From an uncultured Bacilli bacterium (GTDB taxonomy: Bacteria; Bacillota_I; Bacilli_A; RFN20; CAG-288): DNA of 64,000 nt. This document shows, one piece after another, positions 1 through 9,454 of the stretch. Under the pieces are notes generated by a model that ran no database searches, was not told the origin of the DNA, and saw only the letters and a program-made list of their open reading frames with translations. Made by a program: the position numbers and the translations under genes. Every line of letters starts with the position of its first letter. Positions within the stretch are counted from its first letter, which is position 1. The stretch spans positions 1 through 64,000 of the forward strand of contig CALVXU010000024.1 of NCBI GenBank assembly GCA_944371605.1. The letters are read 5' to 3'.

Positions 1-441
1 GATACCTATCATTCATCAGGAGCTGGCGGCCAAAACGTCAATAAAACTGAATCAGCAGTCAGAATCACTCATAAACCTACGGGAATAGTCGTTTCTTGTC
101 AGATTGAAAGAAGTCAGATTCAAAACAGAGAAATCGCTATGGAAATGCTCAAAGCTAAGTTAAAAGCTAAGTATGAAGGAGAAGCTAATGAAAAACTTGG
201 AAGTGAGCGCCGCTTAAAAGTAGGCACTGGTGAAAGAAATGAGAGAATCAGAACTTATAATTATCCGCAAAATCGTGTCACAGATCATCGCATCGGCTGG
301 AGCACATTAAATTTACCTAAATTTATGGATGGTGATCTAGATGAATTAGTCTCAGCTTTAAATGAGGCCAATCAAGCTGATTTGCTCAAAGAAGAGACTA
401 AAAAATTAGAAGAATTATTTGCAAAACAAAATGAAGCTTAA
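1..441 (+). CDS. prfA: Peptide chain release factor 1, C-terminal part (partial)
   Basis: The reading frame is open from base 1 and gives the last 146 residues of a class I release factor. The factor recognises UAA/UAG in the ribosomal A site and triggers hydrolysis of peptidyl-tRNA. The fragment begins just before the catalytic GGQ motif ([14 protein letters not shown]), whose Gln is methylated by PrmC. The family block [16 protein letters not shown] follows at about residues 91-106. RF1 is preferred over RF2 because prmC follows directly, the usual prfA-prmC pair, and overlaps by about 11 bp. The N-terminal codon-recognition domain lies outside the window, so the PxT/SPF tripeptide that would settle RF1 against RF2 cannot be read. 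Confidence 0.93.
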   Translation, partial: DTYHSSGAGGQNVNKTESAVRITHKPTGIVVSCQIERSQIQNREIAMEMLKAKLKAKYEGEANEKLGSERRLKVGTGERNERIRTYNYPQNRVTDHRIGWSTLNLPKFMDGDLDELVSALNEANQADLLKEETKKLEELFAKQNEA

Positions 442-1246
442 AGAAGCTTTTCAGAAACTTTCTTCTTTAAATCTACAACTTGCTGATATACGTTTATTAT
501 TAGAACATCGTTACCGCATCAATCTTAATGATTGTTTTATTGATAGTGAGATTGAAATCTCTGATCAGGATTTTCAAAAAGTTTACAATCTTTTGAAAGA
601 TGATTATCCGGTTTATTATCTCATCGGTTTTTTAGATATTTTAAACATCAGAGTTTTTTTAAATGAAACAGTTTTAATTCCAGAAATAGAGACTGAGGAA
701 TTCATCTATGATTATATATTTAAAAATTGTGATTTAAATAACAAAGATGTTTTAGATTTATGCACTGGTTCTGGATTTATTTCTCTCGCTTTAAAGAAAC
801 ACTATCCAAGTGCGAACATCATCGCCTCAGACATTTCAAATGATGCCTTAGCAACAGCCAAAAAATCGGCGGAATACAATCAGTTGAATATCGATTTTCG
901 CCATTCGGATTTTTTTGATGAAATTCATGAAAAATTTGATTTCATCATTTCTAATCCACCTTATATCCCTGATAATAGTCCTTATTTAAAAGCTAAATAT
1001 TCTCCTTCACTCGCTTTATTTGCGGGGGAAGATGGATTAGACGCCTATCGTAAGATCTTCCCTTCTATTGATAGGTATTTAAAGTCAAATGGGGTAGCGT
1101 GCTTTGAATTAGAGAGTCCTAATGCTGATAAAATATATAAGCTTTTCATTACCTTTAATCAAAATTATGAAATAAGAATCGTCAATGATATGAATGATAG
1201 ACCGAGATTTTTAGTCGCTCATAAAATTATAAATCGTCAGGAGTAG
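431..1246 (+). CDS. prmC: Release factor glutamine methyltransferase PrmC
   Basis: This is an S-adenosylmethionine-dependent N5-glutamine methyltransferase that modifies the GGQ glutamine of release factors. The N-terminal helical domain is followed by the SAM-binding motif [15 protein letters not shown] and the catalytic NPPY motif ([10 protein letters not shown]), which define the PrmC/HemK family. Length is about 271 aa, close to normal. I chose the ATG at 431 (MKLKEAF) over an upstream in-frame TTG at 419, because ATG gives the usual N-terminus and a short 11-bp overlap with the prfA end. No strong Shine-Dalgarno is visible, which suggests translational coupling. Its 3' end overlaps the convergent membrane gene by 20 bp. 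Confidence 0.93.
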   Translation: MKLKEAFQKLSSLNLQLADIRLLLEHRYRINLNDCFIDSEIEISDQDFQKVYNLLKDDYPVYYLIGFLDILNIRVFLNETVLIPEIETEEFIYDYIFKNCDLNNKDVLDLCTGSGFISLALKKHYPSANIIASDISNDALATAKKSAEYNQLNIDFRHSDFFDEIHEKFDFIISNPPYIPDNSPYLKAKYSPSLALFAGEDGLDAYRKIFPSIDRYLKSNGVACFELESPNADKIYKLFITFNQNYEIRIVNDMNDRPRFLVAHKIINRQE

Positions 1247-2147
1247 CTCCCATCCAAGTTCTGCCTTCTGTTATAAGAGCTGCTAATAGGGATAATACTG
1301 CCCAAATCAAACAGATTATGAACATCAATGGATTTAAATCCGAATATCTGCAGGTCAAAATTCCTGCTACTTCTAAAATACAGACATTGTAGAAGAAAGC
1401 GTATCGATAATCTTTCGGAAAGATTGCCGTGAAACTGATAGCTGATGAAGTGGTTAAAAGTAAGACGCTCAGCACGTATGTCATCGGATTATTTTCTATA
1501 TCCCCTTGGGCTATGATGTTAAGAAAATAATATATTGTTAAAACTAGAACAGAAATATAGGTGATAGTACGCATTGTTTTAGATAATTTTAATTTTTTTA
1601 GAGAAGGCATGAGATTGATTTTGTTACTCGTGCGGCTGATATCTTCAATTTTGTTTTCAATCTTTTTGTTATATGGCCGAGCATTTAAAAAATCATATAT
1701 AGAATCACTATTAGTCAGTTCTTTAAAAGCATAACGATTGTTTCTTCTAAATAAATATTTAAAAATAAAAAAAGCATTAAAAAGAAAACTGATGGCACAA
1801 TAACAAGTTTCGAGAATGAAAATCGCTGTTTGATTGATTCGATCATCGATGATATACAGATTTGTGAAATTTTTATTATAAGTGACTAAAATTATCAGTA
1901 ATTCTAAGAAATAAAATAGCGATAATTTGATCGGATTGTATAAAGCGAATAGACCTGTACCGATGATGGCAGATAGCAATAATAGACAAGGTAAAACGAT
2001 ATCGATATTATTGTTATAATTCGTGATAGAATAGAGCACATAAGAAGGCAAAATCAAAAATAAGACCATCGAAATAAAAACAATGATTCGATTAAAAACA
2101 TCGATTCTCAAGAGGAAATTGATGACCTTTTTCAGTTTAGTTTTCAT
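1227..2147 (-). CDS. Polytopic membrane protein of unknown function
   Basis: This is a 306-residue integral membrane protein with about eight hydrophobic segments. Four lie in the first half, then a charged cytosolic-looking stretch (about residues 145-185), then four more. I do not recognise a family. The frame stays open upstream to 2228, but I prefer the ATG at 2147 (MKTKLKKV). The extra upstream codons run through a transcription terminator hairpin at 2213-2261, and a TATAAT-like box lies about 7 bases upstream of this ATG. No Shine-Dalgarno is visible, so translation may be leaderless. The 3' end overlaps prmC by 20 bp on the opposite strand. Confidence 0.7.
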   Translation of the reverse strand: MKTKLKKVINFLLRIDVFNRIIVFISMVLFLILPSYVLYSITNYNNNIDIVLPCLLLLSAIIGTGLFALYNPIKLSLFYFLELLIILVTYNKNFTNLYIIDDRINQTAIFILETCYCAISFLFNAFFIFKYLFRRNNRYAFKELTNSDSIYDFLNARPYNKKIENKIEDISRTSNKINLMPSLKKLKLSKTMRTITYISVLVLTIYYFLNIIAQGDIENNPMTYVLSVLLLTTSSAISFTAIFPKDYRYAFFYNVCILEVAGILTCRYSDLNPLMFIICLIWAVLSLLAALITEGRTWMGATPDDL

Positions 2148-2212
2148 ATTAAGATTATAGATTACAAAGAGCTGTTTATAAAGAATTGATGATGGAATTG
2201 AGTTTGAAGAAT

Positions 2213-2261
2213 AGAAAAAACTGATCAAGCTATGTTTATGATCTAAACATTTCTATGATCA
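2213..2261 (-). terminator. Rho-independent terminator of the leftward lipoprotein operon
   Basis: Read leftward, TGATCA flanks an inner ATGTTTA/TAAACAT stem (2232-2250, loop TGATC), and the outer TGATCA copies (2222-2227 and 2256-2261) also pair. The hairpin is followed by a run of six Ts (2215-2220 on the complementary strand). It lies 29 bases after the stop codon of the last lipoprotein gene. Confidence 0.7.
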
Positions 2262-2289
2262 GTTTGTGCTCTAGAGAATTTAGAACTAT

Positions 2290-3609
2290 TTATTCGATAG
2301 GTATATTTCCGATTTGTGTCGTGTTGATATCACAAACGGTCATATAGATATGATCATTATTACTAAAGACAAAATCAAAATTGTATTCTTCTTTAGTATC
2401 ATCATAATCAAAGAGTAAATAATCTAATTCGAAACGTAATACATAAGCAGCTGTCAAATTGGCAGTATCGGATATATATTCGTAATCATCAATTCTATAC
2501 TTGTTATCATCAGAGAAAGTTGCTTTAAAAGAATAATCCCAATAAGTATCAGCAAAACTGAATAATAAGTCAGTGTATAAATCATTAAAAGTATTGCCTT
2601 GACTATCTTTGACTAAATCACCGATATAAGTATCACCATTCAGGCTATCAATCGCTAGGATTCTCACGCCATCAGTATCTTGATAGTAGCCGATATCTGC
2701 TTCACCCGTTCTATCAGTATGGGAATAATAGGCGTTTTCCATATATTTAGATGTCATCTCATAATTGTTATATTCTTCAGCGTAATCACTTTTTACTTCT
2801 AAAGTAAAGTTTCGCAAATTTTTTAAAGAAGCGAGATAAGTGAAAAGCGCATCATCTCTAGGTACACGTTCGATCCCATGCCCATCTTCTTCAAGAAAGT
2901 CCGCAATCTTTTTTGGTTGTACAGTAGATCCGATATTTTGAAAGCGAATGGTGGTCGCTCCTCTACCGCTAGTTTCTTCATCAAAGATGATATTGCCAGT
3001 GACATTGTTCTCCTCATCGATTTCAAAATACATCTCATCAACATCAGATAATCTTAAGCCAGCGTTAGTCGATGTAGGATCATATCCACATAATGAGAAA
3101 AGACTGATTCCATCGATAGAAGTGACATCCTTTAAAGTTAAACGATTATGAGATTTATCATAGAGAGTGTCTTCTAAAGTGATGTCTCCTACGGAATAGG
3201 TGATATTTTCATAGATATCGAAGATATTTTCATAATATAGATTCAATTCATAATAGTCTTTTTCTACTGTGTCATCTTCTTCATCTACATAGAGAGGAAA
3301 AATGCCTTTTTCATCTTCGATATAGGCGGTGTAATTGATGTTATCAAAACTATATGACCAAACATTTTCGTTGAAGTATTGAACTATAATTCCATCATCG
3401 TCTTCGATGGTTATAGTGTAATTGGTGTCAGACTGCATCGTTTTCAATATGTTTAAGAGTTCATCGGTTTTGTCCCCACCTGTTGTCGATGTGCTGAGCT
3501 TGTCTTCAGTGGTTGACGAAGAAGGGCCTATGGTACTATCAGTCTCTTGACAACTTATCAAAGAAAAGATGCTGATGAAGGTTAATAGGCATATTTTTTT
3601 ATTAAGCAT
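2290..3609 (-). CDS. Surface lipoprotein of unknown function (last gene of four-gene lipoprotein operon)
   Basis: This is a 439-residue predicted lipoprotein. It has a basic N-terminus, a hydrophobic core and the lipobox LISC with the acylated Cys at residue 20. A Ser/Thr-rich spacer (about 24-46) precedes an acidic body rich in Asp, Glu and Tyr. No catalytic motif is recognised. The start is firm: a GAGGAG-type Shine-Dalgarno precedes the ATG, which overlaps the end of the upstream lipoprotein gene by 8 bp, indicating co-transcription and coupling. It should sit on the outer face of the membrane. It looks like one of the many fast-evolving lipoproteins of this lineage. Confidence 0.85.
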   Translation of the reverse strand: MLNKKICLLTFISIFSLISCQETDSTIGPSSSTTEDKLSTSTTGGDKTDELLNILKTMQSDTNYTITIEDDDGIIVQYFNENVWSYSFDNINYTAYIEDEKGIFPLYVDEEDDTVEKDYYELNLYYENIFDIYENITYSVGDITLEDTLYDKSHNRLTLKDVTSIDGISLFSLCGYDPTSTNAGLRLSDVDEMYFEIDEENNVTGNIIFDEETSGRGATTIRFQNIGSTVQPKKIADFLEEDGHGIERVPRDDALFTYLASLKNLRNFTLEVKSDYAEEYNNYEMTSKYMENAYYSHTDRTGEADIGYYQDTDGVRILAIDSLNGDTYIGDLVKDSQGNTFNDLYTDLLFSFADTYWDYSFKATFSDDNKYRIDDYEYISDTANLTAAYVLRFELDYLLFDYDDTKEEYNFDFVFSNNDHIYMTVCDINTTQIGNIPIE

Positions 3610-6136
3610 TAATATTTCTCCTCATAATAAAATCATATTCATAACCATATTCGTCGCCGCTTTCCCAATTATCAATCGCGCTGACAGTGAAGCTGGATAA
3701 ATCAGGTGTATCCAAATCTATGGATAAATCGGTGAATAGATTTTTTTCGAAAACTTGTTCAGTGATAGTTATAGCATGGTTATTGATAATCCAGTGGAAA
3801 TTACAAGTGTCATACACTCTAGTCTCATCCATGTGAATGATGAAAACACCAGTTCGATCTTCATTGAATTGGATTGTTGCATAGTAATTATAGTAATCGG
3901 TGTTTTTATCACTGGTGAAGGTTTGAGAAGTCAAAATGTCGAGTATTTCCTGATCGCTGAGAACTTTGACCAAAGTGATCTCTTTTTCGATTCTCACTTC
4001 TGGATGGGATTCGCTATAAGCGATGACTTTAAAAGCATATTCTTTTTCAGTCAGATTATTCTTGCCTTCTATGTAATAGTAACCATAAGAAGTCATACCC
4101 AAGGTGACATATTGTTCGGCGCCTTCACTCAGTTCTACTTGAATATCATCGATAGCACCAGCAGGAGTTCTTTCGACTGTGAAAGTAGTTCTCTCGTTCG
4201 AGGCTAAGGTGTCAGTTAATCCAGTTGAGAACTCTAAGGATTCAATTTCAGGCGTGACGATTGTTAAAGTATAATTTTTGGTCACTTTCTTGCTCGCTAA
4301 TGTGACTTGACAAGTTCCAGCAGATAAAGCTATCATCGCAGTTTTATTGCTGCTGACTTGTATGATGTCAGGATCGGAGACTGAAGTGATCTCTACTCGA
4401 TCAAAAACGGAATTAGCGGTGTCCGGCTTAAAGCTTTCTAGTTTAAAGATGATGTTATCAGCGACGCTAAAAGTCGTCTTACTAGTCTCTGCTGTATCAT
4501 TAGTTAAGAAGAATTTTGCTTCAAAGTCACTATAGAAGAAACCATCTGGATCAATCTCTTTTTCAGCATCGACCTGTTTGACTCCGTTAGATAGTTCAGC
4601 ATCAAAATGATCATAGGCTCTTGGCGTAGAATCAGAGATCAGATTTCCCTCTTCGTCAAAACAATCTTCGGTATATTCATCTCTTTGATAATGAACCTCT
4701 TTGAAATTGTTGTTTTCGAAAATCAACTCTAATCTATAGAGCTCTGAATAATCGTAAGAATCATCTCGATAGTTTAAGATGATATTTTCGCCTTCAGAAG
4801 TGATTTCAACACCGCTTGTAGCTGAATTGAAAAAGATCAGATCTAATAAATCTTGTTTGACATAATTTCCGATGCCATAACTATAGTTTTGACTATAGCT
4901 ATAGGGCAAAATTGCTGGTAGAGAAGTATATTCTTTAGCTTCTTCTTCAGAGATATAACCAGTGAAATATGATGAATCAGAAATCAAATATTTCTGTTGT
5001 TCGATAGTTTCATCACCATCTTTGCTGATGAAATAAACGCTGTCTTCATACTTGGTGTAATAATCAAGATGTGTGGATCCATCATAATCGGTGATTTGAT
5101 TATAGATCACATCGTTATAAACTTGATAAGTGTTTGAAAAAGTCGTTGGATCTGAAAGGTTTCTATTCTTCGAAGAAAAAGTTACTGTCCCACCGGTGAT
5201 CTTTTCAGACTCATTTTCGATAGCTGCCGAAATATGAGAATTGATTTTATCTTCATTGACGGTGTCTTCATCATCGCTGACGCTGATAGATATGGCTATA
5301 GATGGTATATCAGGATTAGCAACGGAAGAAATCATGATGATCGCCTCTCCTCTTGCTACTCCTTTTAAAATACCATTATTGACAGTAGCAACACTCGGAT
5401 TGCTGCTTAAATATCTCAGCTCTTTATTTGTTGTCTCGGCTGGTGTAAAAATGACATTTATCGGAAGTTCTTCGTTGACTCCGATGACTTTTCTAACAAA
5501 ATCTGTCGAAATCTCAGTCGGTAAAATCTCTTGTTGCGTAACAGTGACTTTAATGGTATCGGTTGCACCATTCTTACTTTTAATTATCAAATCGGTAGTA
5601 CCAACATCGATTCCAGAAATCTCAATTTTATTAGAATCTAATGTGGCATTGATAATATCTGCATCATATTCTAATGTCAAATCATTTTTCGATAATGATT
5701 CTGGCTTTACAGTAAAGTTGACCTCTTTAGTCTCGCCGACATTTAAAGTGAGTTCATCCTGCTCGAGCGTTATACTTTCCCCTTCAGTGATAGTGACTTT
5801 TAAGGTTTTTGTAGTCCCATCATCAGTTTTGAGAACTAAATCAGTTTGTCCCTCGCTTAAGCCTTCGATGATGACAGTGTCTACAGAGATGGAAACTACA
5901 GAAATCATCATATTATCGTAATCGAGAGTGATTTTTTGGCCCGTTTTAGAAGAGACGATGGAATACGTGAAAGACGTGGTCTCACCAACTTGTAAAGTTA
6001 AGCTTTCTTTTGATGTTTGAATTATGGTTGTGTCAACTCTATCAGTTGTTTGAGAGCTAGTATTTTGGCAGCTTGTTAGTCCTAGTCCGAGAGATGATAG
6101 ACATATCAAGCTGAATAATAAATATTTTTTGTTCAT
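3602..6136 (-). CDS. Large surface lipoprotein with bacterial Ig-like (Big_2) domains
   Basis: This is an 844-residue predicted lipoprotein with lipobox GLTSC (Cys23). Three Ig-like modules of the Big_2 type follow, at about residues 36-117, 119-200 and 204-288. Each carries signatures such as LTLNVGETKEVNFTV and SSNPSVATVNNGILKGVARG. A central region of about 300 residues is acidic and Tyr-rich. Further Ig-like segments lie at about 600-700, and a C-terminal beta-rich domain of about 100 residues resembles a small barrel. Ig-like stalks usually display a domain away from the membrane, and I see no enzyme motif. The gene lies 14 bases after the preceding gene and overlaps the next one by 8 bp. 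Confidence 0.85.
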   Translation of the reverse strand: MNKKYLLFSLICLSSLGLGLTSCQNTSSQTTDRVDTTIIQTSKESLTLQVGETTSFTYSIVSSKTGQKITLDYDNMMISVVSISVDTVIIEGLSEGQTDLVLKTDDGTTKTLKVTITEGESITLEQDELTLNVGETKEVNFTVKPESLSKNDLTLEYDADIINATLDSNKIEISGIDVGTTDLIIKSKNGATDTIKVTVTQQEILPTEISTDFVRKVIGVNEELPINVIFTPAETTNKELRYLSSNPSVATVNNGILKGVARGEAIIMISSVANPDIPSIAISISVSDDEDTVNEDKINSHISAAIENESEKITGGTVTFSSKNRNLSDPTTFSNTYQVYNDVIYNQITDYDGSTHLDYYTKYEDSVYFISKDGDETIEQQKYLISDSSYFTGYISEEEAKEYTSLPAILPYSYSQNYSYGIGNYVKQDLLDLIFFNSATSGVEITSEGENIILNYRDDSYDYSELYRLELIFENNNFKEVHYQRDEYTEDCFDEEGNLISDSTPRAYDHFDAELSNGVKQVDAEKEIDPDGFFYSDFEAKFFLTNDTAETSKTTFSVADNIIFKLESFKPDTANSVFDRVEITSVSDPDIIQVSSNKTAMIALSAGTCQVTLASKKVTKNYTLTIVTPEIESLEFSTGLTDTLASNERTTFTVERTPAGAIDDIQVELSEGAEQYVTLGMTSYGYYYIEGKNNLTEKEYAFKVIAYSESHPEVRIEKEITLVKVLSDQEILDILTSQTFTSDKNTDYYNYYATIQFNEDRTGVFIIHMDETRVYDTCNFHWIINNHAITITEQVFEKNLFTDLSIDLDTPDLSSFTVSAIDNWESGDEYGYEYDFIMRRNINA

Positions 6137-6150
6137 AATTCACCTTGTAT

Positions 6151-9100
6151 TTAAGCCTTAGCTGTGATGATGAGTTCAACATAGAAATCACTATCAGGAA
6201 TATTTAGCGAAATAGTGTCTCCAGCATAATTGAATTTATATTCTGATCTAAAGTAATCTTTTGTTTCTCCATCCATCGTATAGCCAGTGATAGAGTAGTT
6301 GTAGTTAGTCGTATCAGCTGTTTCGTTTAAAAATGCGATAACTCTTGTTCCAGCTTTGACGCCATTCTTTAAATCTACGATGTTTGAATAACTGCCATAG
6401 CCATCTCTAAAAGTGATATTTTGTTCTACTTCACCGACAAAAGTGGGTGTATAGGTCGGATATTTAGCGGTTGCAGGAGTGATGATGACTTCTTCTGCTG
6501 GCATGATGAATTTGACATTGATAGTGCTCGATTTTAATGTTGAAATATCGCTGAGTAATTCAACATCTGTTCCTGAGGCTGTCTGCACTTTGAATTGTGA
6601 GCCATCGAGATATTCAGCTTCAGTTTCATCATCTAAACTGATTTCAACATTCATTCTATGTCCGACATAGCCTTGTTCATAAGTATCGCCCCAACTTGAA
6701 TCTCCTTCTCTGATGGTCATTGAAATTCTTTCATCAGTGCTATTTAAAGTGATCGGATGCTTTTCTTCTTCGGTCATATCAAAGACAATCTCAGCATTCT
6801 CGCTCGGCATAGTGAAATGATATTCTCCACCAGTCCCTTCAGTGAGAACAGTAGTATCACTTTCAGTAACTAAAGAAACCGAATTGAGGATGAAACCATT
6901 TTCGACTGCTCCCAAGCTGAGAGTTAATTCCTCACCAGCATTTACGGAATCACCGGAATTGATCTTATCTCTATAAGAGTTATAAACGTTTACAGTACCG
7001 AGACCTTCAGGTTGACTGAATGTTAAAGTGTGAGTGGTCACAGCTTCAGTTGTGACTTTAATGGCGATATCTTTATCTGGCATGACAAATGAATATCTTT
7101 GATGTGTATATTGATTAGGAATGAGCTCGACAGTTTCATCATCTAAGCTGACGCCGGTGATCTTATAGCCAAGATTATTATGAACAGTGAATTCGACTTC
7201 ATCACCAGGTAAGTAATCAGCATCTAATCCAGTTATCGTATATGCTTCACTAGAAGAATCATAGGTGACTTTTCTTCTTTGAGTCACTTCAAAGACGATG
7301 TTGATCTCGCCTTCTTCGGGATAGTCGAATGTCCAATCGCTCCCTCCTTCATCGCAAGCTTTGCCTTCTTGATAATAAATATTTGTAATTTCATATCCTT
7401 CCACTGGTTCTGCTTCGATGGATGCTGTATGACCTGGTGCTAATTCGGTGATCTCTGTGCCGCTCCAATCGGCATCGTCAGTTATTTTATAACTGGCGAT
7501 AAATTCATTCTCAGTGACATTAATCTGTTTCGGCTGTCCGACGCTAAAGGTGATGATGACGTTTTCTTCAGGCATTTTGAATGAGACTTCATCGCCATAA
7601 CAGCTAGTAGGGACACTACTTCCGCTTTCAGTCTCGACTGTGCAGTCGACATAATACCAGCCCTCATCAGCAGTCACAGTGAATTCTACTTCCTCACCAG
7701 GCGTATAGCTGTCTTTTAGTCCTTCTAAGGTCAAATGCTCATCGTTGACTAGAGTGATGGTCTTGATGCCGACATATTCTGCGTCGATTTCGATTTTAAA
7801 GCTTGTCTCATCAGTGATGGAATAATTATATAAATAGTATAAGTTTGGTGCTGCATATGATTCAGTAGCATAACGACGTGTTGTGCTGTCGTCTAAATAA
7901 TAATAAACATCATTGATTTTGGTCCCTGCTTTAGGAATGACGAAGAAATATAAATCTTGTAAAGTATATTTTTCACCAACTTTTAGACCATAGAAATCGA
8001 CCAAGGAATTATCGCATTCAATCGCGGTTAAAGTTAAACCATCTTCGGTCGGACTAGAGAGAGGGATGATGGTTAAGTCGGCATCAGCCGATGGCATTTT
8101 AAAAGTCACTTCATATACGTTAGAAGTACCGCTTTCTTCGAAGGTATATCTAGTATCATTAACTAGTAATTCATATGAGGTGAATCTATGAGTATCACCT
8201 TTGCTGATTTGAAGAACAACATCTTCACCTTCGGCATATTCGTCACCAACTTTAACATCGTTTGTGATTTCACAACCTGGTTCGATAGATGTTATTGAAT
8301 TGATAGAGTAGGATTGTGCAGAATATTCAGTTGTCAAGCTTATAGTGACAGCTTTAGCAGGCATTTCAAAGATGTATTGTACACCTTCGGTCACAGTCGT
8401 CAATTTAACTTCGCCATCGTTCACTTTGATTTCTTTGAACAAATAATGAGGTTTTAGCGTGATATTTAAAGTGATAGCTTTCCCTTCTTTAGCCTTATTT
8501 CCTGCTACACCATCGACCAATACTTCAACACTACCACCTGTCACAGGTGCAACAGTGATATTAAAGCTAGGAATCTCAGCTGTCACCACAGTCACTGTCA
8601 CATCGCTTGTTCCCATGACGAATTGATAATTCGGCTGTTCGGTTGTCGGGGCTTGTACTCCGCTCCAATTGATAGAGGTGAAGGTGTGATCTTCATCGAT
8701 TTCTAGAGCGAACACAACTGTTTGGCCTTCTAAAGCAGTGGTGACCTCTTTACCATCGATAAAGAATTTGCCAGTAGCACCCGCACCTAATTCAGCAGAG
8801 AGTTTATGGGATGGGATATTTTCGACTGTTAAAGCTAATGTGACTTCCTCATCCGGCATCACAAAAGTATAGATGCTAGGATCATCATCTGATTGGGTCA
8901 AAGCGACATCATCGCTAGTAAGATTTTTGACTCTTTGAGTAGTGCTGGTAGTTGTGATTCTCACTTCGATTTCATCTCTATAAACAGCGCTTGTGACTTT
9001 TGCATCTTCTTTATAAAATTCAACAGTAAAGCCTTTTATTTGATTGACGGTTATCGCATGAGCAGAATAGACTTTATCTTTAAAACTAACCGAGACTGAA

Positions 9101-9432
9101 ACATCTTCATCTGGCATCACGAAGGTATAAGTTTCACCTTCTTTTACAGTTGTGGTTTTTACTTTTCCATCATTGACAGTGACACTATCAAATTCTTTAT
9201 CTTCCATGATATCACTGATAGAAATAGTGACTGTCTCGCCGGCTTTTGCTGATGTTTTATCGACTTTGACTGTGGCATCTACTGTCGATACGATAGTTAT
9301 CGCATGAGTCTCTTGCTGAGCTGTTGATGTAGAAGTGCTTGTGTTATTTTCACAGCTTGTCAAAGTAGAACCAGTCATTAAAGCGAAGGCGGATAAAGCT
9401 AAAAATGCTCCTAGAATTCGTTTCTTTTTCAT
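6151..9432 (-). CDS. Giant surface lipoprotein built of InlB B-like repeats
   Basis: This 1093-residue predicted lipoprotein has signal peptide MKKKRILGAFLAL and lipobox LTSC (Cys27). It is almost entirely a series of about ten modules of 70-110 residues. Each ends in a strand pattern such as YTFVMPDEDVSVSV, YTFVMPDEEVTLAL, YIFEMPAKAVTISL or YSFVMPDKDIAIKV. Many contain a Gly-Glu turn before the strand (AGETVTISI, PGDEVEFTV, AGEELTLSL). This is the divergent InlB B-repeat pattern of Firmicute surface proteins, usually associated with adhesion. There is no LPXTG motif, so anchoring is through the lipid. A good AAAGGA Shine-Dalgarno precedes the start. It is gene two of the leftward operon. Confidence 0.87.
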   Translation of the reverse strand: MKKKRILGAFLALSAFALMTGSTLTSCENNTSTSTSTAQQETHAITIVSTVDATVKVDKTSAKAGETVTISISDIMEDKEFDSVTVNDGKVKTTTVKEGETYTFVMPDEDVSVSVSFKDKVYSAHAITVNQIKGFTVEFYKEDAKVTSAVYRDEIEVRITTTSTTQRVKNLTSDDVALTQSDDDPSIYTFVMPDEEVTLALTVENIPSHKLSAELGAGATGKFFIDGKEVTTALEGQTVVFALEIDEDHTFTSINWSGVQAPTTEQPNYQFVMGTSDVTVTVVTAEIPSFNITVAPVTGGSVEVLVDGVAGNKAKEGKAITLNITLKPHYLFKEIKVNDGEVKLTTVTEGVQYIFEMPAKAVTISLTTEYSAQSYSINSITSIEPGCEITNDVKVGDEYAEGEDVVLQISKGDTHRFTSYELLVNDTRYTFEESGTSNVYEVTFKMPSADADLTIIPLSSPTEDGLTLTAIECDNSLVDFYGLKVGEKYTLQDLYFFVIPKAGTKINDVYYYLDDSTTRRYATESYAAPNLYYLYNYSITDETSFKIEIDAEYVGIKTITLVNDEHLTLEGLKDSYTPGEEVEFTVTADEGWYYVDCTVETESGSSVPTSCYGDEVSFKMPEENVIITFSVGQPKQINVTENEFIASYKITDDADWSGTEITELAPGHTASIEAEPVEGYEITNIYYQEGKACDEGGSDWTFDYPEEGEINIVFEVTQRRKVTYDSSSEAYTITGLDADYLPGDEVEFTVHNNLGYKITGVSLDDETVELIPNQYTHQRYSFVMPDKDIAIKVTTEAVTTHTLTFSQPEGLGTVNVYNSYRDKINSGDSVNAGEELTLSLGAVENGFILNSVSLVTESDTTVLTEGTGGEYHFTMPSENAEIVFDMTEEEKHPITLNSTDERISMTIREGDSSWGDTYEQGYVGHRMNVEISLDDETEAEYLDGSQFKVQTASGTDVELLSDISTLKSSTINVKFIMPAEEVIITPATAKYPTYTPTFVGEVEQNITFRDGYGSYSNIVDLKNGVKAGTRVIAFLNETADTTNYNYSITGYTMDGETKDYFRSEYKFNYAGDTISLNIPDSDFYVELIITAKA

Positions 9433-9454
9433 ACTATTTTTCCTTTCTTAATAA

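Noticed and set aside
2147-2228. Upstream extension of the minus-strand membrane gene to 2228
   Set aside because: The extra codons run through a terminator hairpin, and there is no ribosome site at 2228.
5241-5921. Plus-strand ORF of 226 codons opposite the Ig-domain lipoprotein
   Set aside because: It is the complement of a strongly supported lipoprotein gene. Its composition is low-complexity Ser/Val/Leu, and it has no ribosome site.
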